A stretch of 64,000 nucleotides of DNA from Parvibaculum sp. (GCA_017642695.1 JAEPQD010000002.1:310001-374000); one strand, 5' to 3'; shown: positions 20,420 to 29,634, counted from the stretch's first letter. The notes: generated from the sequence alone by a model not told the origin. A program made the numbers and translations.

Positions 20420-21685
20420 TCAGGCGTGAAGGCGAACGGGGAGGGAGGCATAACCCCGCACGAAGTTGGAGCGCACGCGCACGGGATCTCCCGTTACCTC
20501 GATGCGCGAGAAGCGCTTCAGGATTTCTTCCCACAGAATCTTCAACTGCATTTCCGCAAGCCGGTTGCCGACGCAGCGGTGAATGCCGAAGCCGAAGGAA
20601 AGATGCTGGCGCGGCCGCTCTCGATCGATGATGAATGCTTCCGGCCGGTCGATCGCCGTATCGTCGCGATTGCCGGAGACATACCACATCACCACCTTGT
20701 CGCCCTTGCGGATGGTCTTGCCGCCAAGTTCCGCATCGGCGACGGCCGTACGGCGCATGTGGGAGAGAGGTGTCTGCCAGCGTATGATTTCCGGCACCAT
20801 GCTGTCGATCAGCGTGGGATTGGCTTTCAGCTTCGCAAATTCGGCCGGGTTCTGGTGCAGCGCAAGCACGCCACCCGTCATCGAGTTGCGAGTCGTATCG
20901 TTGCCGCCCACGATCAGCAGCACGACGTTGCCGAGATAGTTCTCTGCCGTCATGTTCCGCGTCGCTGGCGAGTGAGCAAGCATGGAAATCAGGTCCGAGC
21001 CTGGATCGCTGTTGACGCGCTCGTTCCATAGCCGCTGGAAGTAGTTCGCGCATTCCATCAATTCGCTGTTGCGTTGCTCCCAGCTGTCGATGATGCCGCT
21101 GCCCGGCTCTGCGACGGTCACATCCGACCAGCGCGTGAGCTTGCGGCGATCCTCGAAGGGAAAGTCGAACAACGTTGCGAGCATTTGCGTCGTCAGCTCG
21201 ATAGACACGGCGGGCACCCAGTCGAACTCCTCTCCGACAGGCAGACCGTCGAGAACGCGGCCCACGCGTTCCCGGATCGTGCCCTCGAGTTTCGCGAGGT
21301 TTGCGGGCGCAACGATTGGGCTCACGGCCTTGCGCTGCTCGTCGTGCTGCGGTGGGTCCATGCCGATGAAGTTCGGCAGGTCGATGCCGCCGCCGCCGCT
21401 CTTCTGGATATTGTCGTCAATCAGGATGCCGCCAAGACCGGCATCGGAGGAGAACACCTGATGGTTCGTGTCGACCGCCATGATGTCCTTGTAGGTCGTG
21501 ATCGACCAATAGGGGCCGTAGGCGCTTTCGGCGCAGTAGTGCACGGGATCTTCGCGGCGCAGGCGGGCAAAATATTCGCCCTCGACATTGCGCTCGAAAA
21601 GCTCGGCCCGGCTTACGTCGATCCGGTCGAGAGGGAGGCTCTCGGCCTCCGTGGCAGCGGCTGTCGCTGACGCAAGTGCGGTCAT
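20420..21685 (-). CDS. Cytochrome P450, CYP153-type alkane hydroxylase (copy 2)
   Basis: A 421-residue P450 highly similar along its whole length to the copy at 18637-19890; for example [20 protein letters not shown] and [20 protein letters not shown] occur in both. The haem Cys is at about residue 371 in [18 protein letters not shown], and the GGNDTT and EIIR motifs are intact. It begins at 21685 after a GGGGAGGAA sequence. It is the first gene after the TetR-type operators at 21719-21758 and leads a P450-ferredoxin operon. CYP153 assignment implies terminal alkane oxidation; the real substrate is inferred. Confidence 0.9.
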   Translation of the reverse strand: MTALASATAAATEAESLPLDRIDVSRAELFERNVEGEYFARLRREDPVHYCAESAYGPYWSITTYKDIMAVDTNHQVFSSDAGLGGILIDDNIQKSGGGGIDLPNFIGMDPPQHDEQRKAVSPIVAPANLAKLEGTIRERVGRVLDGLPVGEEFDWVPAVSIELTTQMLATLFDFPFEDRRKLTRWSDVTVAEPGSGIIDSWEQRNSELMECANYFQRLWNERVNSDPGSDLISMLAHSPATRNMTAENYLGNVVLLIVGGNDTTRNSMTGGVLALHQNPAEFAKLKANPTLIDSMVPEIIRWQTPLSHMRRTAVADAELGGKTIRKGDKVVMWYVSGNRDDTAIDRPEAFIIDRERPRQHLSFGFGIHRCVGNRLAEMQLKILWEEILKRFSRIEVTGDPVRVRSNFVRGYASLPVRLHA

Positions 21686-21718
21686 GGCGGTTCCTCCCCG
21701 GTATGGCCGTTTCTCACT

Positions 21719-21736
21719 ATTGAGTAATATATCAAT
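21719..21736. promoter_or_regulatory. TetR operator candidate 1 (dyad)
   Basis: ATTGAGTAATATATCAAT is an imperfect palindrome with ATTGA/TCAAT ends, in the AT-rich divergent region between the P450 and tetR genes. A second dyad with the same ends lies 22 bases away centre to centre (two helical turns). Such paired dyads are typical TetR-family sites. Confidence 0.6.
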
Positions 21737-21740
21737 AGCA

Positions 21741-21758
21741 ATTGAGCAAAGAGTCAAT
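21741..21758. promoter_or_regulatory. TetR operator candidate 2 (dyad)
   Basis: ATTGAGCAAAGAGTCAAT has the same ATTGA/TCAAT half-sites and the same 8-base centre length as the dyad at 21719-21736. Its location between divergent genes suggests that the TetR regulator controls the P450-ferredoxin operon and possibly itself. Confidence 0.6.
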
Positions 21759-21856
21759 ATGGAGCAAAACGACCTATATGCGGCAAGCGCATTTCCGCTG
21801 GATTTCTCTATACTTGGCCCCCGCCAAATCGACGATTCCCGAAAGGCCGATACCAC

Positions 21857-22492
21857 GTGATTGCTGTCAAAACCGCTCGTACCCGACTCACGCCCGAGGC
21901 CCGCCGCGCCCAGCTTCTCGAATGCGCGCTTGCTGCCTTTGCGGAGCACGGGGTCGCACGGGCAACACACAGCCATGTGGCGGAGCGGGCGGGCGTCTCG
22001 GTTCCAGCGGTCCATTCCTATTTCCGCACGCGCGACGATCTCGTCGCCGCCGTTCTCGGCATGGTCGAGGCCTATCTGCTCGATGTCGTTCCGAACTCGC
22101 TCGGGGGACGGAAGAGTGTGGCGGAAGCGCTGAAGACGCTTGCCGTCCGCTTTGCCGCCGCCGCGCGCGAGGACCCGGACATGATCAAGGTCTGGCTCGA
22201 CTGGAGCACCGGCGTGCGCGCCAACGTCTGGCCGCAATACATGGAACTTCTCGAAAAGCTGCATCGTATAGCGCAGCGGGTCTTTTCGAGGGGCAAGCGC
22301 GAGGGAGTGCTGCCCGCTAGCCTTAACGTGAAGGCCGCCGCGCGGCTCTATCTCGGTGGTGGGCACACGCTCGCGCTCATGCAGTTCGCCGATACGAGCG
22401 AAAGCGAAGTCGAGGCACTGATCGCGCTCATCGTCACCAGCATCATGGCGAAGGCGCCGGACACGCCGCTCCCCGAGGTGGCGCGAGGTTAG
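21857..22492 (+). CDS. TetR/AcrR-family transcriptional regulator
   Basis: A 211-residue regulator. The N-terminal helix-turn-helix is clear: [17 protein letters not shown], then [20 protein letters not shown] and [11 protein letters not shown] (about residues 17-66). The C-terminal ligand domain is not recognisably matched to a ligand. The only sensible start is GTG at 21857, without a strong ribosome-binding site. It is divergent from the CYP153-ferredoxin operon with two dyads between them, so it most likely represses that operon until a hydrocarbon-derived ligand binds. folP begins four bases after its stop. Confidence 0.88.
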   Translation: MIAVKTARTRLTPEARRAQLLECALAAFAEHGVARATHSHVAERAGVSVPAVHSYFRTRDDLVAAVLGMVEAYLLDVVPNSLGGRKSVAEALKTLAVRFAAAAREDPDMIKVWLDWSTGVRANVWPQYMELLEKLHRIAQRVFSRGKREGVLPASLNVKAAARLYLGGGHTLALMQFADTSESEVEALIALIVTSIMAKAPDTPLPEVARG

Positions 22493-22496
22493 GCTC

Positions 22497-23315
22497 ATGA
22501 GCGACCGCCCCCTCATCTTCGGCATCGTCAACATCACGCCGGATTCGTTTTCCGATGGCGGCAAGTATTTCGCCGCCGACGCCGCTATCGCCCATGCGCG
22601 TGCGCTGGTGACAGAAGGCGCCGATGTGATCGATCTCGGCCCCGCCTCGTCCAACCCCGATGCCGAGCCCGTTTCCCCGGAAGAGGAGATCCGCCGCCTC
22701 GCCCCCGTCATGGAAGCGCTCGATGCGGATGACATTCCCCTCTCCGTCGACAGCTTCCGGAGCGAGACACAGGCTTTCGCGCTTGCGCATGGCGCGCGCT
22801 ATCTGAACGACATCCAGGGGTTCGCGGACGAAGGCTTCTACCCCGCGCTCGCTGCCTCGGATGCCGGGCTCGTTCTGATGCATTCGATCCAGCGGAAGGG
22901 GAATGCCGATCGGCGCGCGACGCCCGCTGGCGACATCGTCGACACGATCTGCGTCTTCTTCGCGGAGCGGATCGCGGCGCTTGAGGCGGCGGGGATCTCC
23001 CGCTCTCGCCTCATCCTCGATCCCGGCATGGGCTTCTTCCTCGGGCCGAAGCCCGAGACCTCCTTCGAGGTCCTTTCCCGGATCGGCGAGATCGAGGCCC
23101 GGTTCGGCCTCCCGGTCTTCATTTCCGTCTCCCGGAAGTCCTTCCTGCGGGCCGTCACGGGTCGGGCACCGGGCGAGGCGGCCGCCGCCACGCTGGCGGC
23201 GGAACTCCTCGCTGCCCTCCGGGGTGCCGCCTTTATCCGTACCCATGAACCGGGTCCGCTCAAGGATGCTCTCGCCGTCGCGACCCGTTTCGGCACGCCC
23301 AACGCCCGGAACTGA
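22497..23315 (+). CDS. folP: Dihydropteroate synthase (folP-like, altered pABA loop)
   Basis: A 272-residue TIM-barrel enzyme that joins 6-hydroxymethyl-dihydropterin diphosphate to p-aminobenzoate; the target of sulfonamides. Matches: [14 protein letters not shown] (residues 9-22), [19 protein letters not shown], and [13 protein letters not shown]. Two places differ from the usual family: the loop normally ESTRPG reads ASSNPD (residues 50-55), replacing the conserved Arg by Asn, and the C-terminal RxHD reads RTHE. It sits between tetR (4-base gap) and glmM, the normal folP-glmM position. Either a divergent true DHPS or a related pterin enzyme. Confidence 0.82.
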   Translation: MSDRPLIFGIVNITPDSFSDGGKYFAADAAIAHARALVTEGADVIDLGPASSNPDAEPVSPEEEIRRLAPVMEALDADDIPLSVDSFRSETQAFALAHGARYLNDIQGFADEGFYPALAASDAGLVLMHSIQRKGNADRRATPAGDIVDTICVFFAERIAALEAAGISRSRLILDPGMGFFLGPKPETSFEVLSRIGEIEARFGLPVFISVSRKSFLRAVTGRAPGEAAAATLAAELLAALRGAAFIRTHEPGPLKDALAVATRFGTPNARN

Positions 23316-23479
23316 AAGATTTGGCAAGAAAACTTTAACTGCAATGGGCGCATGAATCCTATATTCGCCACATATCGAATGTACGGAAGTTAACGGGGCG
23401 CATGCCGGGGCCATGGGGGCATTTTTGGCAGGCCGACGTGAGACACAAACCGAGACAGGGCGCGAGGACCGTTCAATTC

Positions 23480-24826
23480 ATGGCCCGCAAATATTTCGGC
23501 ACTGACGGTATCAGGGGAACCGCCAATAGCGGACACATGACCGCGGAGACGGCGCTTCGCGTCGGCATGGCAGCCGGGCGCGTCTTTCGTCGCGGCGAGC
23601 ATCGTCATCGTGTCGTGATCGGCAAGGATACGCGTCTTTCTGGTTACATGCTCGAACCCGCGCTTACCGCCGGCTTCACCTCGATGGGCATGGATGTCTT
23701 TCTGTTCGGTCCGCTGCCAACACCTGCCGTCGCCATGCTTACCCGCTCGCTTCGCGCCGATCTCGGCGTGATGATCTCGGCGTCGCACAACTCCTTCCAG
23801 GATAACGGCATCAAGCTTTTCGGTCCGGACGGCTTCAAACTGTCGGATGAGGTGGAGCTTGCGATCGAGCATCACATGGACAACGGCCTTGCCGACAATC
23901 TCGCGGGCCCGCGCGAACTCGGCCGTGCGAAACGCATCGACGATGCGCAGGCGCGCTATATCGAACACGTAAAGCACACTTTCCCGAAGCAGCAGACGCT
24001 TGAGGGGCTGCGCATCGTTATCGATTGCGCGAACGGCGCCGCCTACAAGGTTGCCCCTGCCGTCCTATGGGAACTCGGCGCCGAAGTCGTGACCGTGGGC
24101 GCCGAACCGAACGGCTACAACATCAACGAGGAATGCGGTTCGACATCGCCCGAACGCATGTGCGCAACGGTGCGTGAGCGCCGGGCTGACATCGGTATTG
24201 CGCTCGACGGCGATGCCGACCGTGTCATCATTGCCGATGAGCGCGGCAAGATTGTCGACGGCGACCAGATCATGGGATTGATCGCGCGCCACTGGAAAGA
24301 CATGGGTACATTGTCGGCGCCCGGCATCGTCGCGACGGTCATGTCCAATCTCGGCCTTGAACGCTATCTCAAAGACCTCGATCTCGAACTCGTGCGTACG
24401 CAGGTCGGCGACCGCTACGTCGTGGAGCACATGCGTCAGCATGGCTTCAATGTCGGCGGCGAACAGTCCGGTCACATCGTGCTCAAGGATTTCTCGTCCA
24501 CCGGCGACGGCCTCATCGCCGCGCTGCAGGTTCTTGCCGTCCTCAAGACGAGTGACAAGCCGGTGAGCGAACTCACCCATGTCTTCGATCCGCTGCCGCA
24601 ACTCCTGAAGAACGTCCGCTTCAAGAAGGGCGAGCCCCTGAAGGACAAGGACGTGCAGGAAGCGATCCGCGAAGGCGAGAGCCGTCTCGGCGCCGCCGGC
24701 CGCCTTGTCATCCGGAAGTCGGGCACCGAGCCCCTGATCCGCGTGATGGCCGAGGGCGATGACGAAAAGCTCGTTACCGCGGTCGTCAATGACATCGCCG
24801 CTGTCATCGAGCACAACGCGGCCTGA
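23480..24826 (+). CDS. glmM: Phosphoglucosamine mutase GlmM
   Basis: Interconverts glucosamine-6-phosphate and glucosamine-1-phosphate for peptidoglycan and lipopolysaccharide precursors. The 448-residue product starts [16 protein letters not shown]. The phosphoserine is S102 in [17 protein letters not shown], the metal loop is [13 protein letters not shown], and the sugar loop and phosphate loop GGEQSGHIV and [15 protein letters not shown] are present. I start at 23480, since this fits the family N-terminus; an in-frame ATG 26 codons upstream would add an atypical extension. It follows folP by 164 bases, as in many bacteria. Confidence 0.96.
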   Translation: MARKYFGTDGIRGTANSGHMTAETALRVGMAAGRVFRRGEHRHRVVIGKDTRLSGYMLEPALTAGFTSMGMDVFLFGPLPTPAVAMLTRSLRADLGVMISASHNSFQDNGIKLFGPDGFKLSDEVELAIEHHMDNGLADNLAGPRELGRAKRIDDAQARYIEHVKHTFPKQQTLEGLRIVIDCANGAAYKVAPAVLWELGAEVVTVGAEPNGYNINEECGSTSPERMCATVRERRADIGIALDGDADRVIIADERGKIVDGDQIMGLIARHWKDMGTLSAPGIVATVMSNLGLERYLKDLDLELVRTQVGDRYVVEHMRQHGFNVGGEQSGHIVLKDFSSTGDGLIAALQVLAVLKTSDKPVSELTHVFDPLPQLLKNVRFKKGEPLKDKDVQEAIREGESRLGAAGRLVIRKSGTEPLIRVMAEGDDEKLVTAVVNDIAAVIEHNAA

Positions 24827-24836
24827 TCGTTTTTCG

Positions 24837-25223
24837 TCAGGGTGCGTAGCTCGAACGGGCCTTCACGCCCCAGTGACCGTTCTCCAGCGTGACCACATAG
24901 ATCGAATCGAAGTGGCCGATCAGGCTGCCGTCGGCGCGGTAGCGTGCGAAGCGGGTGTCGAAATGTACCTTGTCGTCGCCCGCATGGATCACCTCGCGCC
25001 GTTCCCAGGCCGAGTGATCCCATTCCGCCAATGCGCCGCGCGTGAACATGTCGGCCGGGTGCCAGCCCGGCTTGTCGATGATCGCAAGTGTGCCGGAAGC
25101 GAGCCGCACGCTCGGAAAGTTGAAGGTCGCTTCCCAGGCCTTCACGTCGCGCGCGTTGAACGCGACCATGAAGTCGTCGAGGCATTTCTCCGCCCCGGCA
25201 ATGGCGTCCGCATGTCCGGTCAT
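24837..25223 (-). CDS. NTF2-like/SnoaL-like small protein
   Basis: A 128-residue protein with the cone-shaped NTF2-like pattern: an N-terminal helix with AIAGAEKCLDDFMVAFNARDVKAWEA, then strands ending RYRADGSLIGHFDSIYVVTLENGHWGVKARS. Such proteins may be enzymes, small-ligand binders or of unknown role; catalytic residues cannot be assigned. There is no signal peptide. It is convergent with glmM (10-base gap) and divergent from thiD, and its upstream sequence GGGGGAGGAGA is a good ribosome-binding site. Confidence 0.72.
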   Translation of the reverse strand: MTGHADAIAGAEKCLDDFMVAFNARDVKAWEATFNFPSVRLASGTLAIIDKPGWHPADMFTRGALAEWDHSAWERREVIHAGDDKVHFDTRFARYRADGSLIGHFDSIYVVTLENGHWGVKARSSYAP

Positions 25224-25270
25224 GGCCTTTGTCTCCTCCCCCTGATATGTGATTTCCTATCCCTCCACGC

Positions 25271-26104
25271 ATGGAAGAGAAACGCAAGATGGGGAACGGA
25301 AAACAGGGCCGCGTGCTGATCGTCGCAGGTTCGGATTCTGGCGGCGGCGCGGGCATCCAGGCAGACATCAAGAGCGTCACCGCCATGGGTGGCTTCGCCA
25401 TGACCGCCGTCACCGCCATCACGGTGCAGAACACGCTTGGCGTTTCGGCCATTCACGAAGTGCCGCTCGACATCGTGGTCGGGCAGATGCGCGCCGTGCT
25501 CGAAGATCTCGGCGCCGATGCGGTAAAGACCGGCATGCTCCACAATGCGGAGATCGTGGAAGCCGTTGCGGAGGAACTGTCGCGCGAGGAAAGCGCGCCT
25601 CTTCTCGTCGCCGATCCCGTCATGATCGCGAAGGGCGGTGCGTCCCTACTGGAGGACTCGGCTGTTTCCGCGCTCAAGGAAGTCCTCATTCCGCTGTCGG
25701 CGCTCGTCACACCGAATGTTCCCGAAGCGGAGGTCCTGACGGGCCGAAAGATCGTCGACGTGGAAGGGCAGAAGGGGGCGGCGGACGCACTGCTGGGCCT
25801 CGGTGCGGAGGCGGTGCTCGTGAAAGGCGGCCATCTCTCTGGCGATCTCATTTTCGATGTGCTCGCCACGCAGGAAACGATCCAGGTCTTTTCCTCGCCG
25901 CGCATCGATACGCGCCACACGCATGGCACGGGTTGCACGCTCGCCTCCGCCATCGCGGCGCTGCTCGCACAGGGAATCGAACTCACGGCGGCGGTCGCTG
26001 CCGCGCGAGACTATGTGCATGAAGCGATCCGTACCGCGCCCGGCTTCGGCAAGGGCCACGGGCCGCTCAATTTCCTTGCGGTGGTTGATGACGGCGAGAT
26101 CTAG
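25271..26104 (+). CDS. thiD: Bifunctional hydroxymethylpyrimidine kinase/phosphomethylpyrimidine kinase ThiD
   Basis: Ribokinase-fold kinase that phosphorylates HMP and HMP-P in thiamine biosynthesis and salvage. The 277-residue product shows VAGSDSGGGAGIQADIKS near residues 18-35, KTGMLHNAEIVE, VADPVMIAKGG, TPNVPEAEVLTG, VKGGHL and the C-terminal anion-hole motif THGTGCTLASAIAA, all typical of ThiD. A second in-frame ATG at 25289 with GGAAGAG upstream may be the true start. thiC, which makes HMP-P, is also in this window (43.5 kb). Its stop overlaps the convergent GNAT gene. Confidence 0.94.
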   Translation: MEEKRKMGNGKQGRVLIVAGSDSGGGAGIQADIKSVTAMGGFAMTAVTAITVQNTLGVSAIHEVPLDIVVGQMRAVLEDLGADAVKTGMLHNAEIVEAVAEELSREESAPLLVADPVMIAKGGASLLEDSAVSALKEVLIPLSALVTPNVPEAEVLTGRKIVDVEGQKGAADALLGLGAEAVLVKGGHLSGDLIFDVLATQETIQVFSSPRIDTRHTHGTGCTLASAIAALLAQGIELTAAVAAARDYVHEAIRTAPGFGKGHGPLNFLAVVDDGEI

Positions 26105-26571
26105 AAGCTCAGTTCAAGCACCGGCAGTTTCCGCCCGGGGATCGAGCCAGACGGCGCTTCGCCGCACAGGCTGAAGCCCTCGCGCTCGTAGAAGGAAGCG
26201 GCGTTCGGATCGGCCTCGACATGGACGAGGCGGATACCGTGGCGGCGGGCATGGGTGAGCATGTCTTCCATCAGCCGGTGGGCGATGCCTTGGCCCATGA
26301 AGCGCGGTGCGACGAACAGATCTTCTACGTCGGCGGCACCGCCTTCGGCATTCATCGCCGAGAAGCCGGCGATCTCGCCGCCCACCTGGGCCACGCGAAT
26401 GCGATAGCGGCCCATCTTCGCAAGCGTGATCGTCAACTCCTTGCGGCAGCTTTCCATGAAGTCGTCATCGTAGCCCCAATAGGCTTTCGCCTCGAGCGCG
26501 ATCTCGGTGAGCGCGTCCGTTTCGTCGGGCAGGGCAGGGCGGATAAGCAGGGAAGCGGTATGCGGGGTCAT
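26101..26571 (-). CDS. GNAT-family N-acetyltransferase
   Basis: A 156-residue acetyltransferase. The acetyl-CoA binding motif A is visible as VEDLFVAPRFMGQGIAHRLMEDML (residues about 83-106; core RFMGQGIA), followed by VEADPNAASFYEREGFSLCGE, the usual C-terminal beta-bulge region with YEREGF. The substrate is unknown. It is convergent with thiD and their stop codons overlap by four bases (CTAG). No neighbour points to a specific role. Confidence 0.85.
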   Translation of the reverse strand: MTPHTASLLIRPALPDETDALTEIALEAKAYWGYDDDFMESCRKELTITLAKMGRYRIRVAQVGGEIAGFSAMNAEGGAADVEDLFVAPRFMGQGIAHRLMEDMLTHARRHGIRLVHVEADPNAASFYEREGFSLCGEAPSGSIPGRKLPVLELSF

Positions 26572-26653
26572 GGCCGGTCCTCCTCTGAGAGGCGAAGCCT
26601 AGCACAGCTGCGAGGCCCGTGAAGAGATGCGATTCGGATTCCGCTGAGACGGC

Positions 26654-28084
26654 TCACGCAGGCACGGCAATCCCGATGTGGGATTCGGAAAGAAGCGCGG
26701 CGATGGTGTCGAGGCCGCGTTGCAGCTCGTCGCGTGTCTGCGGCTGGCCGATCGCGAGGCGCACATGGCGCGAGGCGCGGTCGGTGCGCCCTACCATGAA
26801 GTCCTCACCGGCGGCGATGGCGACGCCGCGCGTCCGCGCTGCTTCCACGAAGGCATGCGCGCGCCAGCTTTGCGGCAGTTCGATCCAGACATAAAGCGAG
26901 GCGGGATGCGCGGTCATCTTCTGTCCGTGCAATGCCCGCGCCGTCATACGGTGCCGCGCTTCCATCTCGGCGGTGATGCGGTCGCGGACCGCTGCAGCAT
27001 CGCCCGTTTCGATGAGGTGCGTTGCGAGGTCCGCCATCAGCGGCGGCACGGTCTGCCCCTGTCCGTGCTGGATTGCGCGGGCGCGCTCGAAAAGCGCGGG
27101 CGGCGGCTTCAGGAAGCCGACGCGGAGTCCGCAGCCGACCGACTTCGCGAGGCTCGTCGCAAGGAAGGTGATGTCCGGTGCGAAATGCGCAATCGGCAAG
27201 GGCCGGTCCGAGACCAGCTTGCCATAGATGTCGTCCTCGATGATGGCGAAGTCGCCAGCGCGCGCGATCCCGGCGATCTGCTGCCGCCGTGCCTCGCTCA
27301 TGATCGCGCTGGTCGGGTTCTGCAGCGTCGGCACGACGAAGAGCGCCGCCGGGTTCTGCTCCCGCGCCGCGCGTTCGAGCGCTTCCGGCACCAATCCTTC
27401 CTCGTCGATATCGACGGGCGCGACGCGACGCCCCATCAGTGCGGCCTGCTGCACCATCGCGTGATAGGTGAGTTCTTCCGTGAGGATCAGGTCTCCCGGT
27501 TCCGTTGCGGTGAGGATCGCGGTGAGGATCGCCTGCTGCGTGCCCGAGCAGACGAGGAGTTCCTCTGCTTTCGGCGCAAAGCCGTCATGGGCGAGCCAGT
27601 CCGCCGCCGCCTGCCGGTGGCGCGCCTCGCCGCCGGGCGCCAGATAGGTGTTGAAAGGCGAGGGGCGGTTTCGTTCTGGTTCTTCCGCGAGGAGTGCCGC
27701 CATGGCCGCGCCCGCAATCTCCGTCTGCCCGGCAGGCGGGGCGAGCGCCGCTTTCATCGCGGCTTCGGTTGCCTCCGGCAGCGTCAGGAAGGCGGCGGAG
27801 CCCACCCCCGTGCCGTTCCGCGTGTGGACGCCGCCGCCCAGCACATAAGTGCCACGGCCGACTTCGCCCGCCACCTCGCCCCGGCTCGCCGCCAGCGCAT
27901 AGGCGCGCGATACCGTGCCGACCGTCACGCCGAGCGCATAGGCGAGGTCGCGGAGCGGCGGCAGCTTGGTGCCGGGCGCGACGGTGCCCATCTTCACCGC
28001 ATCGCGCAGTGCATCGGCGATGGCGCGGTAGCGTGGGCCCCGGCGGGCGGCGATGTCCGAGGGGTCGAACGGCGAAATTGTCAT
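26654..28084 (-). CDS. MocR/PdxR-type GntR regulator with aminotransferase domain
   Basis: A 476-residue transcription factor made of an N-terminal GntR winged helix (YRAIADALRDAVKMGTVAPG, LPPLRDLAYALGVTVGTVSR; residues about 15-65) and a C-terminal fold-type I aminotransferase-like domain. The PLP lysine is probably in FLATSLAKSVGCGLRVGFL, and the VPTLQNPTSAIMSE and IIEDDIYG segments fit PLP enzymes. MocR members sense PLP-linked metabolites and often control a divergent gene, here phzF-like. The start at 28084 (MTISPFDP) is preferred over an upstream in-frame ATG at 28126. Confidence 0.9.
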   Translation of the reverse strand: MTISPFDPSDIAARRGPRYRAIADALRDAVKMGTVAPGTKLPPLRDLAYALGVTVGTVSRAYALAASRGEVAGEVGRGTYVLGGGVHTRNGTGVGSAAFLTLPEATEAAMKAALAPPAGQTEIAGAAMAALLAEEPERNRPSPFNTYLAPGGEARHRQAAADWLAHDGFAPKAEELLVCSGTQQAILTAILTATEPGDLILTEELTYHAMVQQAALMGRRVAPVDIDEEGLVPEALERAAREQNPAALFVVPTLQNPTSAIMSEARRQQIAGIARAGDFAIIEDDIYGKLVSDRPLPIAHFAPDITFLATSLAKSVGCGLRVGFLKPPPALFERARAIQHGQGQTVPPLMADLATHLIETGDAAAVRDRITAEMEARHRMTARALHGQKMTAHPASLYVWIELPQSWRAHAFVEAARTRGVAIAAGEDFMVGRTDRASRHVRLAIGQPQTRDELQRGLDTIAALLSESHIGIAVPA

Positions 28085-28217
28085 GGGTACAATAAACTCA
28101 TTGAATCCGTTTCTGTAGTCAATCATGTTCCGAAAACGATGACAATATGCTCCTGAGTGTCGAATTTCGGGGCGCTCTGGAAGAAATGTACCGATACAAT
28201 ATGTGCCGGAGGTGACA
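28085..28217. promoter_or_regulatory. Divergent mocR-phzF control region
   Basis: A 133-base AT-richer gap between divergent genes. TACAATA occurs twice in the same orientation (28088-28094 and 28195-28201), and the second copy is part of a small palindrome, TGTACCGATACA (28187-28198). The copies could be a -10 element and a MocR direct-repeat site; neither is proven. A strong ribosome-binding site, GGAGGTG, sits at 28208-28214 for phzF. Confidence 0.4.
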
Positions 28218-29009
28218 ATGAAGGCGGTTCTCTACCAGGTCGATGCATTCGCGGATCGTGTCTTCGAGGGCAATCCGGCGGCCATCGTGCCGCTCGAGAC
28301 CTGGCCCTCGGACGACGTCATGCAGGCGATCGCGGCGGAGAACAATCTCGCCGAGACGGCCTTCTTCGCTCCCGAAGGCGAGGGCTACCGGCTCCGCTGG
28401 TTCACGCCCACCGTCGAGGTCGATCTCTGCGGTCATGCGACGCTCGCCTCCGCCCATGTCCTCTTCAGCCATCTCGGCTATGCGAAGCCCGAAATTCGTT
28501 TCGAGACGCGCAGCGGTACGCTCGTCGTCAAGCGCGAAGGCGACAGGCTGGCGATGGATTTCCCCGCCGCGAAGCCGAAGCCCTACCCAGCGCCCGAGGG
28601 TGTTGCAGAGGCGCTCGGCGCGAAGCCGCTCGTCTGGCTCAAGACCTCGAACCTCATGGCTGTCTTCGACAGCGCGGAAGAAGTCGTCGCCCTGAAGCCC
28701 GACTTTCCCGCGCTTGGCCGTCTGCTCGCGCCGCTCAATGCCGGGCTCATTGCGACAGCGCCGGGAACGGATGGCATCGATTTCGTCTCGCGCTTCTTCG
28801 CTCCCTCCCACGGGATCGACGAGGACCCGGTGACGGGTTCGGCACATTGCACCTCCGTTCCCTACTGGGCGAAGAAGCTCGGTAGGAGCGATCTCGTTGC
28901 GCGGCAGGTGTCGAAACGCGGCGGCACACTCTGGTGCAGCGATACCGGCGATCGGGTCGTCATTCGCGGCCGCGCCGCGGACTACATGAAAGCCGAAATC
29001 TCCTTCTGA
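28218..29009 (+). CDS. PhzF-family isomerase-like protein
   Basis: A 263-residue member of the PhzF/diaminopimelate-epimerase-like fold. The start MKAVLYQVDAFADRVFEGNPAAIV, the NNLAETAFF segment with the family's catalytic Glu, WFTPTVEVDLCGHATLASAHVLF, and the second-half DEDPVTGSAHCTSVPYWAKKLG all match. PhzF itself isomerises a phenazine precursor, but most homologues, including this one, have unknown substrates and no phenazine genes are nearby. GGAGGTG precedes the ATG. It is divergent from the MocR regulator and followed by a LysE exporter after 31 bases. Confidence 0.88.
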   Translation: MKAVLYQVDAFADRVFEGNPAAIVPLETWPSDDVMQAIAAENNLAETAFFAPEGEGYRLRWFTPTVEVDLCGHATLASAHVLFSHLGYAKPEIRFETRSGTLVVKREGDRLAMDFPAAKPKPYPAPEGVAEALGAKPLVWLKTSNLMAVFDSAEEVVALKPDFPALGRLLAPLNAGLIATAPGTDGIDFVSRFFAPSHGIDEDPVTGSAHCTSVPYWAKKLGRSDLVARQVSKRGGTLWCSDTGDRVVIRGRAADYMKAEISF

Positions 29010-29040
29010 GTTTTCCTTTCCTTTTCATGGCAGTGCCGTC

Positions 29041-29634
29041 ATGCCCTTCGAAGCCCTTGCGCTTGGCGCGCTCTTCATTGCGACCATGAGTTTCACGCCC
29101 GGTCCGGCGAACTTGAGTCTTCTCTCGGTTGGGGCCTCCATCGGGCTCGGCCGCGCGCTTCCTTATCTCCTCGGCGTCTGGGTTGGTGGCCTTTTCGTCA
29201 TCGTTGCAGGCGCGGCGGGTCTCGGTGCGCTTTTCCTCGCGCTGCCGGAAGCCTTTCTCGCACTCAAGTTTATCGGTTTCGCCTATATCTGCTGGCTCGC
29301 CTGGACGCTCGCGCGGGCAGGCTTCGGCGGTCCTGCGCTCGATGTCGCGCCGTCCTTCTGGGTGGGCGTCGGGCTCCATCCGGTGAATCCCAAGGCCTAT
29401 GTCCAGTGCGTCATGGTCTTCTCGGCTTTCGTCTCGCCGGACGCGCCCTATCTGCCGCAGGCGGTCATTCTCGCCTTGCTCTGTCTCGTGCTGATGATGA
29501 TGGCGACATCGCTCTGGGGACTCGGCGGCGATGCGATCCGTCTTTTCGTCCGCGATACCCGGATCATGCGCGCGGTCGCGGTCGGCGCTTCGGCGCTCAT
29601 GGTGGTGAGCGTCGGCGCGGCGCTGGTGCTCTAG
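29041..29634 (+). CDS. LysE/RhtB-family amino-acid exporter
   Basis: A 197-residue inner-membrane protein with about six hydrophobic segments. The N-terminal pattern ATMSFTPGPANLSLLSVGAS (residues 14-33) is the LysE/RhtB family signature, and FWVGVGLHPVNPKAYVQCVMVF is the second conserved loop. Family members export amino acids or derivatives. It follows phzF by 31 bases, probably in one operon under the MocR regulator, suggesting modification and export of an amino-acid-like compound. Its stop overlaps the convergent EamA gene by four bases. Confidence 0.87.
   Translation: MPFEALALGALFIATMSFTPGPANLSLLSVGASIGLGRALPYLLGVWVGGLFVIVAGAAGLGALFLALPEAFLALKFIGFAYICWLAWTLARAGFGGPALDVAPSFWVGVGLHPVNPKAYVQCVMVFSAFVSPDAPYLPQAVILALLCLVLMMMATSLWGLGGDAIRLFVRDTRIMRAVAVGASALMVVSVGAALVL

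Noticed and set aside
20580-20660. Possible frameshift or pseudogene in P450 copy 2
   Set aside because: The frame is continuous from 21685 to 20420 with all P450 motifs intact.
21686-22735. Long in-frame extension upstream of P450 copy 2
   Set aside because: The extension would run antisense through tetR and into folP. The ATG at 21685 follows a good ribosome-binding site and starts the homology to copy 1.
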